A stretch of 64,000 bases of DNA from Fervidobacterium thailandense (lineage in GTDB: Bacteria > Thermotogota > Thermotogae > Thermotogales > Fervidobacteriaceae). The DNA is taken from positions 205,243 through 269,242 of the forward strand of contig NZ_LWAF01000002.1 in assembly GCF_001719065.1 (NCBI RefSeq), written 5' to 3'. The notes under the pieces are model-generated. The model was given only the letters and a program-made list of their open reading frames with translations. It had not been told where the DNA came from and made no database searches. A program made the translations under genes and the position numbers. Positions within the stretch are counted from its first letter, which is position 1. The number at the start of each line of letters is the position of its first letter. Positions 16,812 to 25,974 of the stretch are shown one piece after another.

Positions 16812-18086
16812 TTATTTAATCTCCTTGTTTTTCGTTTCAATACCAAAACACATGACAACCAGTGAAGCAACGACGGATAAGACCGAGAGCCACAAGAAAA
16901 TCTGGAACAAACTATTTCCTTTTGAAAGCATGTAGCCTCCGTATTGAGGCGCGAATATACCCGCTATGCGCGCAACCACCCCAGCCATACCGTTCCCTGT
17001 AGCCCTCAAGGGTGTTGGGTAGAGCTCTGGAGTGTAAGCGTACACCAGTCCCCAAACACCGAGCGTGAAGAACGAAAGCGCCAAAGCGGCTATGGTGAGC
17101 TGAACCGTATTTGAGACAAAAGCCCAAACGATCGAAAACGCCGCCATTCCCACGAAGTAGATGAACAAGGAGTGTTTTCTGCCGATTTTCTCGATGAAGT
17201 ACGCCGCTGAAAGGTATCCGGGAAGTTGAGCCACCATCATGAAGAACGTGAACCACAGGGATTTGACATCGCTAATTCCTTTCTGCGCAAAAATCTTGGG
17301 CGCCCAGGAAAACAGTGTGTAGTAAACAAAACTGACAACAAACCAGGAACTCCAAATTGCAATTGTGCGTGAAAGGTACGGAGGCCTGAGTATATCGGCC
17401 ACCAAGAATTTTGTTTTAGGTAGTTCCTCCACATCTTCGGTAACCTTCACTCTGAGCACCCTTTCAAGTCCCGATTTACCGTACTTTTTAAACGCGAAAC
17501 GTGGAGATTCTGGTAGCATAAGCACAAATGGAACGAGTGCCAGCCCCACCAGGAACACGTAATAGCTGATCCTCCAGGAATTTTCGACCGTTAAAACGGC
17601 GACAAGGCCGATCGCGATGCTCCCTAATGCCCAACTGGCTTCCAAAAGAACAAGGTACGCACCCCTCATCGAACGCGACATGAATTCGGCCAGATAAGCG
17701 TTCACCGAAGGCATTAAGCCACCGTAACCTACACCGGCCAAGAACCTCAAGACAACAAAGTGCTCGGCCGATTTGCTTGCACCTAAGAGAGCTGTGAAGA
17801 CAACCGTGAACAAGAAATAGAGCAGGTTGGATAACTTACGTCCGAACAAATCGCTCACCAACCCCACGGTCAATGCACCCACGAGCATACCCACGAACGT
17901 GGAACTTAGCACGTTCGCACTTTGCAGGAGCGAAAGCGACCATTCTTGAGAAATCTTCGGTAAGGTGAACGAGAGGACGAGAACACCGGCGGCATCGAAC
18001 ATCCACATCAGTGAGGTAAAAAAGAGTAACTTGTTCTGGAGCCGCCTGTCAACGTACTTTTCAATGATCACATCAACACTTTCCAC
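16812..18086 (-). CDS. Major facilitator superfamily transporter, sugar-porter/NiaP-like
   Basis: About 424 residues with twelve predicted helices. MFS signatures include the loop 2-3 motif DLFGRKLSN, RFLAGVGYGGLMPS in helix 4, a conserved PESPRFAFKKYGK after helix 6, IEKIGRKHS as the second-half loop motif, and PELYPTPLRATGNG. These place it with the sugar-porter and NiaP-type (organic anion or vitamin) branch. The substrate is not determinable. I use the GTG at 18086, with GGGAGGT seven bases before; another in-frame GTG three codons earlier overlaps that site. It is transcribed alone. Confidence 0.9.
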   Translation of the reverse strand: MESVDVIIEKYVDRRLQNKLLFFTSLMWMFDAAGVLVLSFTLPKISQEWSLSLLQSANVLSSTFVGMLVGALTVGLVSDLFGRKLSNLLYFLFTVVFTALLGASKSAEHFVVLRFLAGVGYGGLMPSVNAYLAEFMSRSMRGAYLVLLEASWALGSIAIGLVAVLTVENSWRISYYVFLVGLALVPFVLMLPESPRFAFKKYGKSGLERVLRVKVTEDVEELPKTKFLVADILRPPYLSRTIAIWSSWFVVSFVYYTLFSWAPKIFAQKGISDVKSLWFTFFMMVAQLPGYLSAAYFIEKIGRKHSLFIYFVGMAAFSIVWAFVSNTVQLTIAALALSFFTLGVWGLVYAYTPELYPTPLRATGNGMAGVVARIAGIFAPQYGGYMLSKGNSLFQIFLWLSVLSVVASLVVMCFGIETKNKEIK

Positions 18087-18136
18087 GGGTTGCACCTCCC
18101 AAAGGTGAGAACTTAAGCGAAGAGTGGTTTATCTTA

Positions 18137-18165
18137 ATTTTACAGCAAATGTAAATTCCGGTCAA
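18137..18165 (-). promoter_or_regulatory. Promoter for MFS transporter
   Basis: On the minus strand TTGACC (18160-18165), a 17-base spacer and TAAAAT (18137-18142), about 50 bases before the start codon. Confidence 0.65.
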
Positions 18166-18210
18166 CAACTTAGGAAGTACAACCTTAGGGTTGTGTTTTC
18201 AAATGTGTGG

Positions 18211-18216
18211 TATAAT
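18211..18216 (+). promoter_or_regulatory. Promoter -10 for bamA
   Basis: A perfect TATAAT 63 bases before the bamA start. The -35 is poor (TTGTGT lies at only a 14-base spacing). Confidence 0.5.
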
Positions 18217-18279
18217 TTCTTTTGAATTGTGTGTTAGACTACATGATCTCAAACGAGCTCGCTTTTGGAGGTGGATTCT

Positions 18280-20490
18280 GTGAATTCGTTCGTAAAGATA
18301 AGACTTTTGGTGATGTTTTGCGTTGCATCCCTTTTTCTCGTACAGGCCTTCGGTTTTGTGCTAAAAGAGATACGTATCGAAGGACTGAAGACGGTAAAAG
18401 TTTCCGAGCTCGAGGAAATATACAAAGGGTATATCAACAAAGATGTGAACGAACAAGCCGTTTCTGATATTGTTATTGGCATCGACGATACAGGATACTT
18501 CGAAGACGTGTCGTACGAACTGATTGGTGATGATAAAGCCAAGGTCTTGAAAATAAAAGTGAAGGAAAATCCACCGGTTCAAAAGCTCGAAATTGTGCTC
18601 AACGGTCCTGGATTGGTTGATAAGGAAACTCTCAAAAATAGTATTTCTTTGGCCGAAAAGAAAGCGTTCAGCTTCACAAAGTTCTGGGATAGCATCAACA
18701 ACCTTGCGAAACTCTATTCAGATAAAGGATACCTGGTTGCGACACCCAGGTCGCAAGATAGGTCCTTGGCCTTTGTTTACGTCTCAGGAACGATAACTGG
18801 TGACGTCGTTAAGTTCACCATCACAGAATACGTACTTTACAAGCTCGAATTCGAGCTGATCTCGAAAGACGAGGAACTTAAAAAAGAATTCGAACGCATC
18901 AAAAAAGAAGTTTCCTTAAGACAGTACGCCGATTACGAGAGAAAAAATTGGCTCGAGAGAATATTCGACAGCGAAAAGAACTACGTTCCCACGCTCAAGG
19001 ACTTACAGAATGCCGTCCAGTCTCTGTCCAGGTACGTTTACTTCACACTGGCCAACATCTCCGGTGAAGAAACAAACGCAAAGTATCCCGCGAAGATACT
19101 GAACTTAACACTCGTCGAGAATACCGTTGTGTCCGAACCCGTGAAACTGAAAGGTGTGAGGACAAAAGGCAACACAGTCTTCCCGGAAAGGGAACTTGTC
19201 GGCGAGGTTCGCGAAGGAACCTACTCGAACTTCGCAATCTTGAAGAAGATCCAGACCGTCAGAGAAAAGTACGACAAGGCCGGTTATTTCATCGACCTTT
19301 CACTCGAACCTGATCCTGAAGGTTACTTGTACATCGTAGTAACCGAATACAAAGTCCGGGACGTAAAGTTCGAAGGCAACAGTGTCACAAAATCCCACGT
19401 TTTCGACGATATGGTCTACGTAAAACCAGGAATGTTACTTAACAGAAACGATCTCCAGCTGACTTACGTGGAACTGATGAAAGCCAATTTCTTCAAGAGT
19501 ATCGATTTCGACTTTAGACCTGTTCAAAATGAGAAATCCCTCGTCGATGTCGTAGTGAAATTGGGAGAAAAGGACAAGAAGTTCGATTTCCAAGGCGGTA
19601 TCACATACGGACCGCCGAAAGATGGGCCTTGGTGGAACGGTTTTGCAGCTTTTGTAACACTTTCGACGACAAACCCAACTGGCCACGGGGAAAATCTTTC
19701 GATAAACGTTCAAAAATGGATTCCCACAACAAATATCAACCTATCAACTGGCATTAGGAGACCTTTCGGATGGCCGATAATACTCGGAGCGGGGATTAAA
19801 TTCGACAGCAACACAACGGAGTCAGGTACGAGTACAACCAACGTGGTTTATTCGGCTAACCTGGGTACCATAAAAACACCGCTGGGACAACTCAGTACCG
19901 AGGTTAGGTTCGAAGATTCAACGGAATCCTCCTCCACAACGTTGAACTACAAAACGCTCGTAACTTCCGCAAGTTACATTTACGAAACACTCGACAACCT
20001 CTACATCCCGATGAGCGGATACTCTGTCACTTTGACTGCCAACAAGTACTTCCCGTTCTCCGAGACCGGTTCCGACGCGTTCAGCTACTTGGGAGAGCTC
20101 ACGTTGCACCTCCCGCTCTTCCAAAACCTTTCGTTAGCCTCCAGAGTCCTGGTGGGCCAGTCGTTTCAAACCTCCGGTAAGCCTGTGACGTTCAGTCTGA
20201 CAGGGCTCAACCAGGTTAGGGGAGTTAACACATCCGATAGCGGCTCCGTGATTGGGCTTTTCAACTCAGAAATAAGGTACAAGGAAAAAGATCAAATGTT
20301 CTACGGTTCGCTCTTCTACGATGCCGGTTTTGTATCTAATGCGTTCGACTTTGCAAACATAAAACAATCCGTCGGTGTTGAATTTGGATTAACCGTACCG
20401 CTCTTTGGCTTAATCAGGTTGGGTTGGGGTATCCCCATCCAAGCGGAGATAAAACCGAATTTCTTCATCCTGTTTGGCAAGACCTTCTGA
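18280..20490 (+). CDS. bamA: Outer-membrane assembly protein BamA (Omp85)
   Basis: Inserts beta-barrel proteins into the outer membrane, here the Thermotogales toga. About 736 residues. A signal peptide spans about 1-25, then POTRA-type repeats in which the pattern of an N-terminal strand followed by a G/N turn recurs (for example EIRIEGLKTVKVSEL, GVRTKGNTVFPERELV, DVKFEGNSVTKSHVF). The C-terminal barrel begins near 440 and ends in the terminal Phe typical of outer-membrane barrels. GGAGGT seven bases upstream fixes the GTG start at 18280. Its position directly before ogg appears incidental. Confidence 0.93.
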   Translation: MNSFVKIRLLVMFCVASLFLVQAFGFVLKEIRIEGLKTVKVSELEEIYKGYINKDVNEQAVSDIVIGIDDTGYFEDVSYELIGDDKAKVLKIKVKENPPVQKLEIVLNGPGLVDKETLKNSISLAEKKAFSFTKFWDSINNLAKLYSDKGYLVATPRSQDRSLAFVYVSGTITGDVVKFTITEYVLYKLEFELISKDEELKKEFERIKKEVSLRQYADYERKNWLERIFDSEKNYVPTLKDLQNAVQSLSRYVYFTLANISGEETNAKYPAKILNLTLVENTVVSEPVKLKGVRTKGNTVFPERELVGEVREGTYSNFAILKKIQTVREKYDKAGYFIDLSLEPDPEGYLYIVVTEYKVRDVKFEGNSVTKSHVFDDMVYVKPGMLLNRNDLQLTYVELMKANFFKSIDFDFRPVQNEKSLVDVVVKLGEKDKKFDFQGGITYGPPKDGPWWNGFAAFVTLSTTNPTGHGENLSINVQKWIPTTNINLSTGIRRPFGWPIILGAGIKFDSNTTESGTSTTNVVYSANLGTIKTPLGQLSTEVRFEDSTESSSTTLNYKTLVTSASYIYETLDNLYIPMSGYSVTLTANKYFPFSETGSDAFSYLGELTLHLPLFQNLSLASRVLVGQSFQTSGKPVTFSLTGLNQVRGVNTSDSGSVIGLFNSEIRYKEKDQMFYGSLFYDAGFVSNAFDFANIKQSVGVEFGLTVPLFGLIRLGWGIPIQAEIKPNFFILFGKTF

Positions 20491-20501
20491 CAAGTCTTGC
20501 C
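20476..20501 (+). other. Hairpin across bamA stop codon
   Basis: GGCAAGAC (20476-20483) and GTCTTGCC (20494-20501) form an eight-base-pair stem overlapping the bamA stop. There is no T-run after it, so it is more likely an mRNA-stabilising or processing hairpin than a terminator. Confidence 0.4.
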
Positions 20502-20524
20502 GGTAAGTTTTGGAGGCTGATCCT

Positions 20525-21160
20525 GTGAGTAATCCTGTGAGTATCGAACGTTTGCTTCAAGATTTGGAGAAGATAAGGGCCGAGGCAAGACCCTTGGTTG
20601 AAGCGCGCTGGACCGAATTCGAGAAGCTTAGGTTAGAAGGTTCCGAGGATGACCTGTACGGCGAGCTCTGTTTTTGTATCTTGACGGCGAACTGGAGTGC
20701 GCAAGGGGGAATAAGGGCGCAAAAGCTGATCGGCCATGGTTTCAGCACGATGAGTTTTGAGGAACTCGCCGAAAAGCTGCGGACTGTGGGACACAGGTAT
20801 CCTGAAGCTCGGGCAAAGTACATCGTTGAGAACAGGTGGCTTTTGGGAAAGTTGAGGGAAATAATTGCCCAGCCGGACCCACGGGAGTTCATAGTGAAGA
20901 ACGTTAAAGGTCTTGGTTGGAAGGAAAGTTCGCATTTTTTAAGAAATGTTGCATTTCCAGATTACGCGATTTTGGATAAACACGTACTTCGAACGATGCA
21001 TTCGTATGGCCTCATAGACGAGATACCAAAAGGATGGACAAGAAAAAAGTATTTAGATTACGAGGAGCGTCTAAGAAAAGTCGCCGATGCTTTCGGTGAG
21101 CCATTAGGTAAGTTTGACCTTTATCTGTGGTACATGATAAAAAAGAGAGTGGACAAGTAA
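20525..21160 (+). CDS. ogg: 8-oxoguanine DNA glycosylase/lyase, Ogg2 type
   Basis: Excises 8-oxoguanine from DNA and nicks the abasic site. About 211 residues, the short Ogg2 form found in archaea and Thermotogales. The helix-hairpin-helix carries the catalytic Lys133 (GLGWKESSHFLRN) and the catalytic Asp151 lies in AILDKHVLR. The GTG at 20525 is preceded by GGAGG at eight bases. It lies 34 bases after bamA and 21 bases before ftcD, probably in one transcript. Confidence 0.93.
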   Translation: MSNPVSIERLLQDLEKIRAEARPLVEARWTEFEKLRLEGSEDDLYGELCFCILTANWSAQGGIRAQKLIGHGFSTMSFEELAEKLRTVGHRYPEARAKYIVENRWLLGKLREIIAQPDPREFIVKNVKGLGWKESSHFLRNVAFPDYAILDKHVLRTMHSYGLIDEIPKGWTRKKYLDYEERLRKVADAFGEPLGKFDLYLWYMIKKRVDK

Positions 21161-21181
21161 TAATGAAGGGAGGATTCGGGA

Positions 21182-22090
21182 ATGAAACTCATCGAGAGTG
21201 TTCCGAACTTCAGTGAGGGGAGAAGGGAAGAGATTGTAAGGCAAATCATTGATGAAGCGTACAAGTATCCAAAGGTCAAGGTACTCGACTGGTCGATGGA
21301 CAAAGACCATAACAGGTCCGTCGTTACACTCGTTGGAGAACCGGATCAAATACTCGATGCGCTTTTTGATATGGCAAAAAAAGCAGCTGAGCTCATCGAT
21401 TTGCGTTATCATAAAGGCGAGCACCCACGCATGGGTGCAACGGATGTTATCCCGCTCGTACCGCTCATCGGCACGACGATGGAGGAGTGCGTCGAGCTTT
21501 CGAAGAAACTTGGGAAACGCATTGGTGACGAACTCGGTATCCCCGTGTACCTTTACGAACGCAGTGCGACAAGACCGGAGAGGGAAAACCTCGCGGAGAT
21601 AAGAAAGGGAGAATTTGAGGGCTTCTTTGAGAAGATCAAAGACCCAAAATGGAAACCGGACTTTGGACCGGATAGAGTCCACGAAACGGCCGGTGTCACA
21701 GCGGTTGGAGCGCGTGAATTCCTCATCGCATTCAACGTCAACCTCGGAACGAACAATTTGGAGATTGCCGACAAGATCGCAAAAGCCGTCAGACACATCA
21801 GTGGTGGTTTCCGCTACGTTAAAGCGATCGGTGTGGAACTGAAAGAAAAAGGTATGGTCCAGGTTTCGATGAACCTCACAAACTACAAGAAATCACCGAT
21901 ATTCAGAGTCTTCGAAACGATAAAGAGGGAAGCGCAACGCTACGGAGTGCCAGTTGTCAGTTCCGAAATCATCGGAATGGTTCCGCTTCAGGCTATTGTC
22001 GAAACATTCGCATGGTACCTCCAACTCGACGATTTCAACGTTGGCCGGGTGATAGAACAGAGGTTGATCGAAGAATTGACGAAAGAGTAA
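21182..22090 (+). CDS. ftcD: Glutamate formimidoyltransferase
   Basis: Transfers the formimino group between N-formimino-L-glutamate and tetrahydrofolate, part of histidine degradation and one-carbon metabolism. About 302 residues, corresponding to the transferase domain only, without the cyclodeaminase domain found in fused enzymes. Characteristic sequences are ESVPNFSEGR at the N-terminus, DKDHNRSVVT, HKGEHPRMGATDVIP and FGPDRVHETAGVTAVGAR. GGGAGG precedes the ATG. No other hut genes are in the window, so it may mainly feed folate one-carbon units. Confidence 0.95.
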   Translation: MKLIESVPNFSEGRREEIVRQIIDEAYKYPKVKVLDWSMDKDHNRSVVTLVGEPDQILDALFDMAKKAAELIDLRYHKGEHPRMGATDVIPLVPLIGTTMEECVELSKKLGKRIGDELGIPVYLYERSATRPERENLAEIRKGEFEGFFEKIKDPKWKPDFGPDRVHETAGVTAVGAREFLIAFNVNLGTNNLEIADKIAKAVRHISGGFRYVKAIGVELKEKGMVQVSMNLTNYKKSPIFRVFETIKREAQRYGVPVVSSEIIGMVPLQAIVETFAWYLQLDDFNVGRVIEQRLIEELTKE

Positions 22091-22138
22091 GAATAACGAG
22101 AAAATAACGATAAAGGGAAAAGAGGGGGAATCGATCCT

Positions 22139-22978
22139 TTGGAGAAAGGAAAACTCCTGCAAGCGTACCTTTTTCTCGCGTTCACGCTCTTTGCCTTCTC
22201 AAGCATCGAGGTACTTTCAAAACCGTTGATGGGGAAGGTCGATCCGTTCTTCATGACGGCCTTCCGTTTTTTCGTCGGTGGATTGATTTTAACGCTCTTT
22301 GTCAAGGAAGAGGTCAGCATAAGGGACTTGCTCGGTATTTCGCTCGTTGGGATGCTCAACAGCATGGTTTCCATGACCGCACTCCAGCTTTCGGTGAAGT
22401 ATTCGAACGCTTCCACCGCGGCTACCTTAGTTGCGAGTAATCCGATCTTCGTGTCTCTCTTCGCCGCGTTGCTACTGAAGGAGAGGTACAAGTTCAGAAA
22501 GTACGTTGGTATTGCGCTCGGTTTTGTGGGTTTGTTGGTATTCAGCTTGGGGAAAATCTCCGGAGACTCCTGGCTTGGCATATTCTTCGGATTACTTGCC
22601 GCCTTGACCTTTGGTCTGTACACCGTGTTGATGAAAAGGTACACTAAGCGCTACACACCTCTGACGGTTACAGCTTACTCATCTCTCATCTCAAGTGTAC
22701 TTTACTTCATAGTCATTTTCTTGTTGGGTAAACTCTCGATTCCTACTTTGGATACTCGTGGCTGGATGTTGATGATTTACTTTGGAGTAATCGTGACAGG
22801 AATAGCCTACGTAACGTACTTCAAGGCCATGCAGTATGTTGGTGCCACGCAGTCGAGTAGGATCTTCTTTCTCAAACCGGTTGTGGCAACTTTACTGGCT
22901 ATCCTCTTGCTTGGAGAAGTGCTCAGCTTGAGAAAACTCGTCGGTATGGTTATCATTCTCATTTCGCTCACTTTGTGA
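22139..22978 (+). CDS. EamA/DMT-family transporter
   Basis: A ten-helix drug/metabolite transporter made of two five-helix EamA repeats, about 279 residues. Features are the first-helix FSSIEVLSKPLM, the NAS-rich AATLVASNPIFVSLFAALLLKE pattern ending repeat one and its counterpart SSRIFFLKPVVATLLAILLLGE near the end, plus the final GMVIIL helix. Members export amino acids and other metabolites; the substrate here is unknown. The TTG start has GAGGGGG about nine bases upstream. It is the last gene before the redox cluster promoter. Confidence 0.88.
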   Translation: MEKGKLLQAYLFLAFTLFAFSSIEVLSKPLMGKVDPFFMTAFRFFVGGLILTLFVKEEVSIRDLLGISLVGMLNSMVSMTALQLSVKYSNASTAATLVASNPIFVSLFAALLLKERYKFRKYVGIALGFVGLLVFSLGKISGDSWLGIFFGLLAALTFGLYTVLMKRYTKRYTPLTVTAYSSLISSVLYFIVIFLLGKLSIPTLDTRGWMLMIYFGVIVTGIAYVTYFKAMQYVGATQSSRIFFLKPVVATLLAILLLGEVLSLRKLVGMVIILISLTL

Positions 22979-23088
22979 AAAAATTAATCTCGTACAAGTA
23001 CAGCGTACAAATCTCAAATAATTATCTCTCTTGCATCGAAAATGTAATTTTACGTACACTTTTGGTCCATGATTTTTGTACTCGAGTA

Positions 23089-23097
23089 TGTTATAAT
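23089..23097 (+). promoter_or_regulatory. Extended -10 promoter of the NuoE/NuoF cluster
   Basis: TGTTATAAT: a perfect TATAAT (23092-23097) with an extended TG, 46 bases before the first gene of the cluster. Confidence 0.65.
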
Positions 23098-23142
23098 TAT
23101 CACGAGCTTTGGGAAAACATTAATTTTTCAGGAGGGATGTGT

Positions 23143-23640
23143 GTGGCCGTCTGTGAGACGCACAAAGAGCTCTACAAAGAGCTCGATCAATTTATTGAGA
23201 AGGTGAAGGACAAACCTGGTATCCTCATCGCCGTCCTCCACAAGGCCCAGGAGATCTTCGGCTGGCTCCCGCAGGAAGTACAAGAGTACATTGCCGAAAA
23301 ACTTGGTGTTCCCGTCTCCGAGGTGTACGGTGTTGTAACGTTCTACAACTTCTTCGCGACTAAGCCGAAGGGGAAGAATCAAATAAAGATATGCCTTGGC
23401 ACCGCTTGCTATGTGAAAGGTGCCGATAGGGTCATGGAACATTTCTTGGAAGAGTTGGGTGTTCAGGCCGAGGAGGTTACACCCGATGGCCTCTTTTCGG
23501 TACACCCGGTCAGGTGCCTGGGTGCCTGTAGTATGGCCCCGGTTGTGTTGGTGGGGGAGAAGGATTTCTACGGGAAGGTGACGCCCGATATGGTGAGTAA
23601 AATTATCGCAGCGTACAGGAGGGGTGGTCGCAATGAGTAA
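23143..23640 (+). CDS. NuoE/HydC-type [2Fe-2S] subunit (first copy)
   Basis: A thioredoxin-fold [2Fe-2S] ferredoxin subunit of about 165 residues, equivalent to complex I NuoE and the gamma subunit of electron-bifurcating [FeFe]-hydrogenase. Cluster cysteines are in the CLGTACY and CLGACSMAP motifs. The N-terminal helical part includes ILIAVLHKAQEIFGWLPQEV, typical of the family. AGGAGGG at six bases sets the GTG at 23143. It overlaps the next gene by eight bases. It passes electrons between a NuoF-type flavoprotein and a partner oxidoreductase that is not encoded here. Confidence 0.92.
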   Translation: MAVCETHKELYKELDQFIEKVKDKPGILIAVLHKAQEIFGWLPQEVQEYIAEKLGVPVSEVYGVVTFYNFFATKPKGKNQIKICLGTACYVKGADRVMEHFLEELGVQAEEVTPDGLFSVHPVRCLGACSMAPVVLVGEKDFYGKVTPDMVSKIIAAYRRGGRNE

Positions 23641-24010
23641 AGTGAAGAGCCTGGAGGAACTCATGAAGATTAAAGAGCAAGCGATTCAAAATATAAAGAT
23701 GAGGGAGAGCGGGAAGCGCGGTAAAATTATCGTTGCGATGGGAACGTGCGGAATAGCCGCAGGTGCAAAGGACACGTTGAAGGCAATCGTGGAGTACCTT
23801 TCCGAGCTTAAGATAGACGATATCGCTGTGGTACAGTCCGGATGTATGGGATTGTGCGAAGTGGAACCAACGATCGAGGTTGCCCTGGAAGGTCAGGAAC
23901 CTATCGTGTACGGTCACGTGACACCCGAAAACGCTAAGAGGATCATCCAGTCGCACATACTTGAAGGGAAGATCGTTTCCGACCTGATGGTGAAGAGAGG
24001 GGAGGTCTAA
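23633..24010 (+). CDS. Thioredoxin-like [2Fe-2S] ferredoxin
   Basis: About 125 residues. A helical N-terminus precedes a thioredoxin-like [2Fe-2S] domain with a first cysteine in MGTCGIAAGAKDT and later cysteines in QSGCMGLCEVEP; only one cysteine is seen in the first loop, so ligation should be checked against homologues. It resembles both the N-terminal domain of the HydB-like protein encoded next and free-standing ferredoxins near Thermotoga hydrogenase genes. The ATG overlaps the end of the preceding gene (ATGAGTAA), indicating coupled translation. A role as an extra electron relay for the flavoprotein is inferred. Confidence 0.85.
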   Translation: MSKVKSLEELMKIKEQAIQNIKMRESGKRGKIIVAMGTCGIAAGAKDTLKAIVEYLSELKIDDIAVVQSGCMGLCEVEPTIEVALEGQEPIVYGHVTPENAKRIIQSHILEGKIVSDLMVKRGEV

Positions 24011-24046
24011 AACCCCTAAATCAGTTACGTGAAGGAGGCGAACCTT

Positions 24047-25882
24047 GTGGCGTTGACTACGAATACTATCCTTATCTGTGCCGGTGGTGGCTGTATATCC
24101 GCTGGTGAGGAGAGCGTAAAGCAAGCGTTCGAGAGAAAATTGAAAGAGTTCGGTCTTGATACGGTTGTAAAAGTCGTTGAAACCGGTTGTATGGGGGCGT
24201 GTAGTCTCGGCCCGCTCGCGGTCATCTACCCAGACGGTGTATATTACCAGAAGCTGACACCGAAGGCAGCGGAGAAGATCGTCGAGGAACACATTCTCAA
24301 GGGAAGGGTAGTTCCAGAGTTCCTCTTTGAGGGCGAAAAAGAAAAACTCACGATAAAGGAAAAACCACGCGGAGCGGAGGAAATTCCGTTCTTCGCGCGT
24401 CAGGTGAAGATCGCCTTGAGAAACGTCGGAGTCATCGACCCGATGAGCATAGAGGAGTACATCGCACGCGATGGATACTTCGCACTCCACAAGGCACTCA
24501 CCCAGATGACACCGGAGGAAGTGATAAAGGAAATCAAGGATAGTGGCCTGAGAGGTCGTGGTGGTGCCGGATTTCCAACCGGTTTGAAATGGGAACTGGC
24601 AAGGCAACAACAATCGGACATAAAGTACATGATCTGTAACGCCGACGAAGGTGACCCTGGTGCGTTCATGGATCGCTCGATCCTTGAGGGCGACCCGCAC
24701 TCGATCGTTGAGGCAATGACGATAGCCGGGTACGCGATCGGTGCAAAACAAGGTTTCGTCTACGTGAGGGCGGAATACCCGCTTGCCATCGAGAGGTTGC
24801 AAAAGGCCATCGAGGATGCTCACGCGTATGGATTCCTCGGAGAGAACATCTTTGGTACGGACTTCTCGTTCGATATCGAAATTCGAATCGGTGCCGGTGC
24901 GTTCGTGTGTGGTGAGGAGACCGCACTCATGCACTCCATCGAAGGCAAACGCGGACAACCGAGAGTCAAGCCACCGTTCCCAGTTCAAAGAGGACTCTGG
25001 GGTAAACCGACGGTGATAAACAACGTTGAGACACTTGCTCTTGTTCCGCCCATTATCCTGCGTGGTGCAAGCTGGTTCCGCCAGTTCGGAACGGAGAAAT
25101 CACCGGGTACGAAGGTCTTCGCACTCGCCGGTAAGATAAAGAACACCGGTCTTGTTGAGGTACCGATGGGTATCACTCTGCGAGAGCTTTTGTACGAAAT
25201 CGGCGGTGGTCACCCACAGGGTAAGCAGATAAAGGCCGTCCAAACGGGAGGTCCAAGCGGAGGAGTCATTCCTGCCGAGTACTTCGATACACCGGTTGAT
25301 TACGAATCGCTCGGCAAACTTGGTGCGATCATGGGTTCCGGTGGAATGATCGTGCTCGACGAGGATGACTGTATGGTGGACGTTGCTAAGTTCTTCTTGG
25401 AATTCACCGTCGATGAATCTTGCGGAAAATGTACCCCTTGCCGCGAAGGTACGAAGGTCATGTACGATATCCTCGACAAGATCACCAAAGGCGAAGGCAC
25501 GATGGAAGATATCGAAAAACTCGAAAAGCTCGCACTCGTTATTAAGGATTCATCACTCTGTGGACTCGGTCAAACCGCTCCAAACCCGGTGCTTTCAACA
25601 CTCAAGTACTACCGTCATGAGTACGAGGCACACGTGAGGGATGGTGTATGTCCGGCGAAACGTTGTAAAGCGTTCATCAGCTACGTCATCAACCCGGAAA
25701 AATGTGTCGGCTGTACAGCATGTGCCAGAGTATGTCCGACCAACGCGATCCGCGGTGAAGTTAGGAAGGTACACGAAATCGAACAAGATGCGTGTGTAAG
25801 GTGCGGTAGCTGTATCGAGGTCTGTAGGTTCGGTGCAATAAGTAAAGTAACACCCGCTGTGAGTTCGGCGGTTGCAAGGTAA
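24047..25882 (+). CDS. NuoF/HydB-type NADH-binding flavoprotein with full Fe-S complement
   Basis: About 611 residues, matching the beta subunit of bifurcating hydrogenases. Order: an N-terminal thioredoxin-like [2Fe-2S] domain (Cys11, Cys16, Cys48, Cys52); the NuoF FMN/NADH core with GLRGRGGAGFPTGLKWE and CNADEGDPGAF; the 4Fe-4S site SCGKCTPCREG; and a C-terminal two-cluster ferredoxin domain with CVGCTACARVC and CVRCGSCIEVC motifs. It oxidises or reduces NAD(P)H through FMN and hands electrons to Fe-S partners. The GTG at 24047 has AAGGAGG eight bases upstream. No HydA catalytic subunit is nearby. Confidence 0.93.
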   Translation: MALTTNTILICAGGGCISAGEESVKQAFERKLKEFGLDTVVKVVETGCMGACSLGPLAVIYPDGVYYQKLTPKAAEKIVEEHILKGRVVPEFLFEGEKEKLTIKEKPRGAEEIPFFARQVKIALRNVGVIDPMSIEEYIARDGYFALHKALTQMTPEEVIKEIKDSGLRGRGGAGFPTGLKWELARQQQSDIKYMICNADEGDPGAFMDRSILEGDPHSIVEAMTIAGYAIGAKQGFVYVRAEYPLAIERLQKAIEDAHAYGFLGENIFGTDFSFDIEIRIGAGAFVCGEETALMHSIEGKRGQPRVKPPFPVQRGLWGKPTVINNVETLALVPPIILRGASWFRQFGTEKSPGTKVFALAGKIKNTGLVEVPMGITLRELLYEIGGGHPQGKQIKAVQTGGPSGGVIPAEYFDTPVDYESLGKLGAIMGSGGMIVLDEDDCMVDVAKFFLEFTVDESCGKCTPCREGTKVMYDILDKITKGEGTMEDIEKLEKLALVIKDSSLCGLGQTAPNPVLSTLKYYRHEYEAHVRDGVCPAKRCKAFISYVINPEKCVGCTACARVCPTNAIRGEVRKVHEIEQDACVRCGSCIEVCRFGAISKVTPAVSSAVAR

Positions 25883-25892
25883 GAAAATCAGG

Positions 25893-25939
25893 GGCTTGTG
25901 GTCATGAAAGCAAAGCGTGGCCACAAGCCTTTATTCTTT
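25893..25939 (+). terminator. Internal terminator or attenuator within the NuoE/NuoF cluster
   Basis: A 12-base-pair stem with one G-T wobble (25893-25904 with 25918-25929) and a 13-base loop, followed by TTTATTCTTT. It separates the HydB-like gene from the second NuoE gene, so the last two genes are probably expressed less, or separately. Confidence 0.65.
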
Positions 25940-25974
25940 AAGCTCAAAGATTCTCTTTTTAGGGGGGAAGGTGT

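Noticed and set aside
21104..21796. A 230-codon minus-strand open frame antisense to ogg and ftcD
   Set aside because: Antisense shadow of two conserved enzymes, without a ribosome site or recognisable motif.
23603..24988. A 461-codon open frame on the minus strand opposite the NuoE/NuoF genes
   Set aside because: It lies wholly antisense to three well-conserved genes, has no ribosome site or family motif, and its composition is what the reverse of their codon pattern produces.
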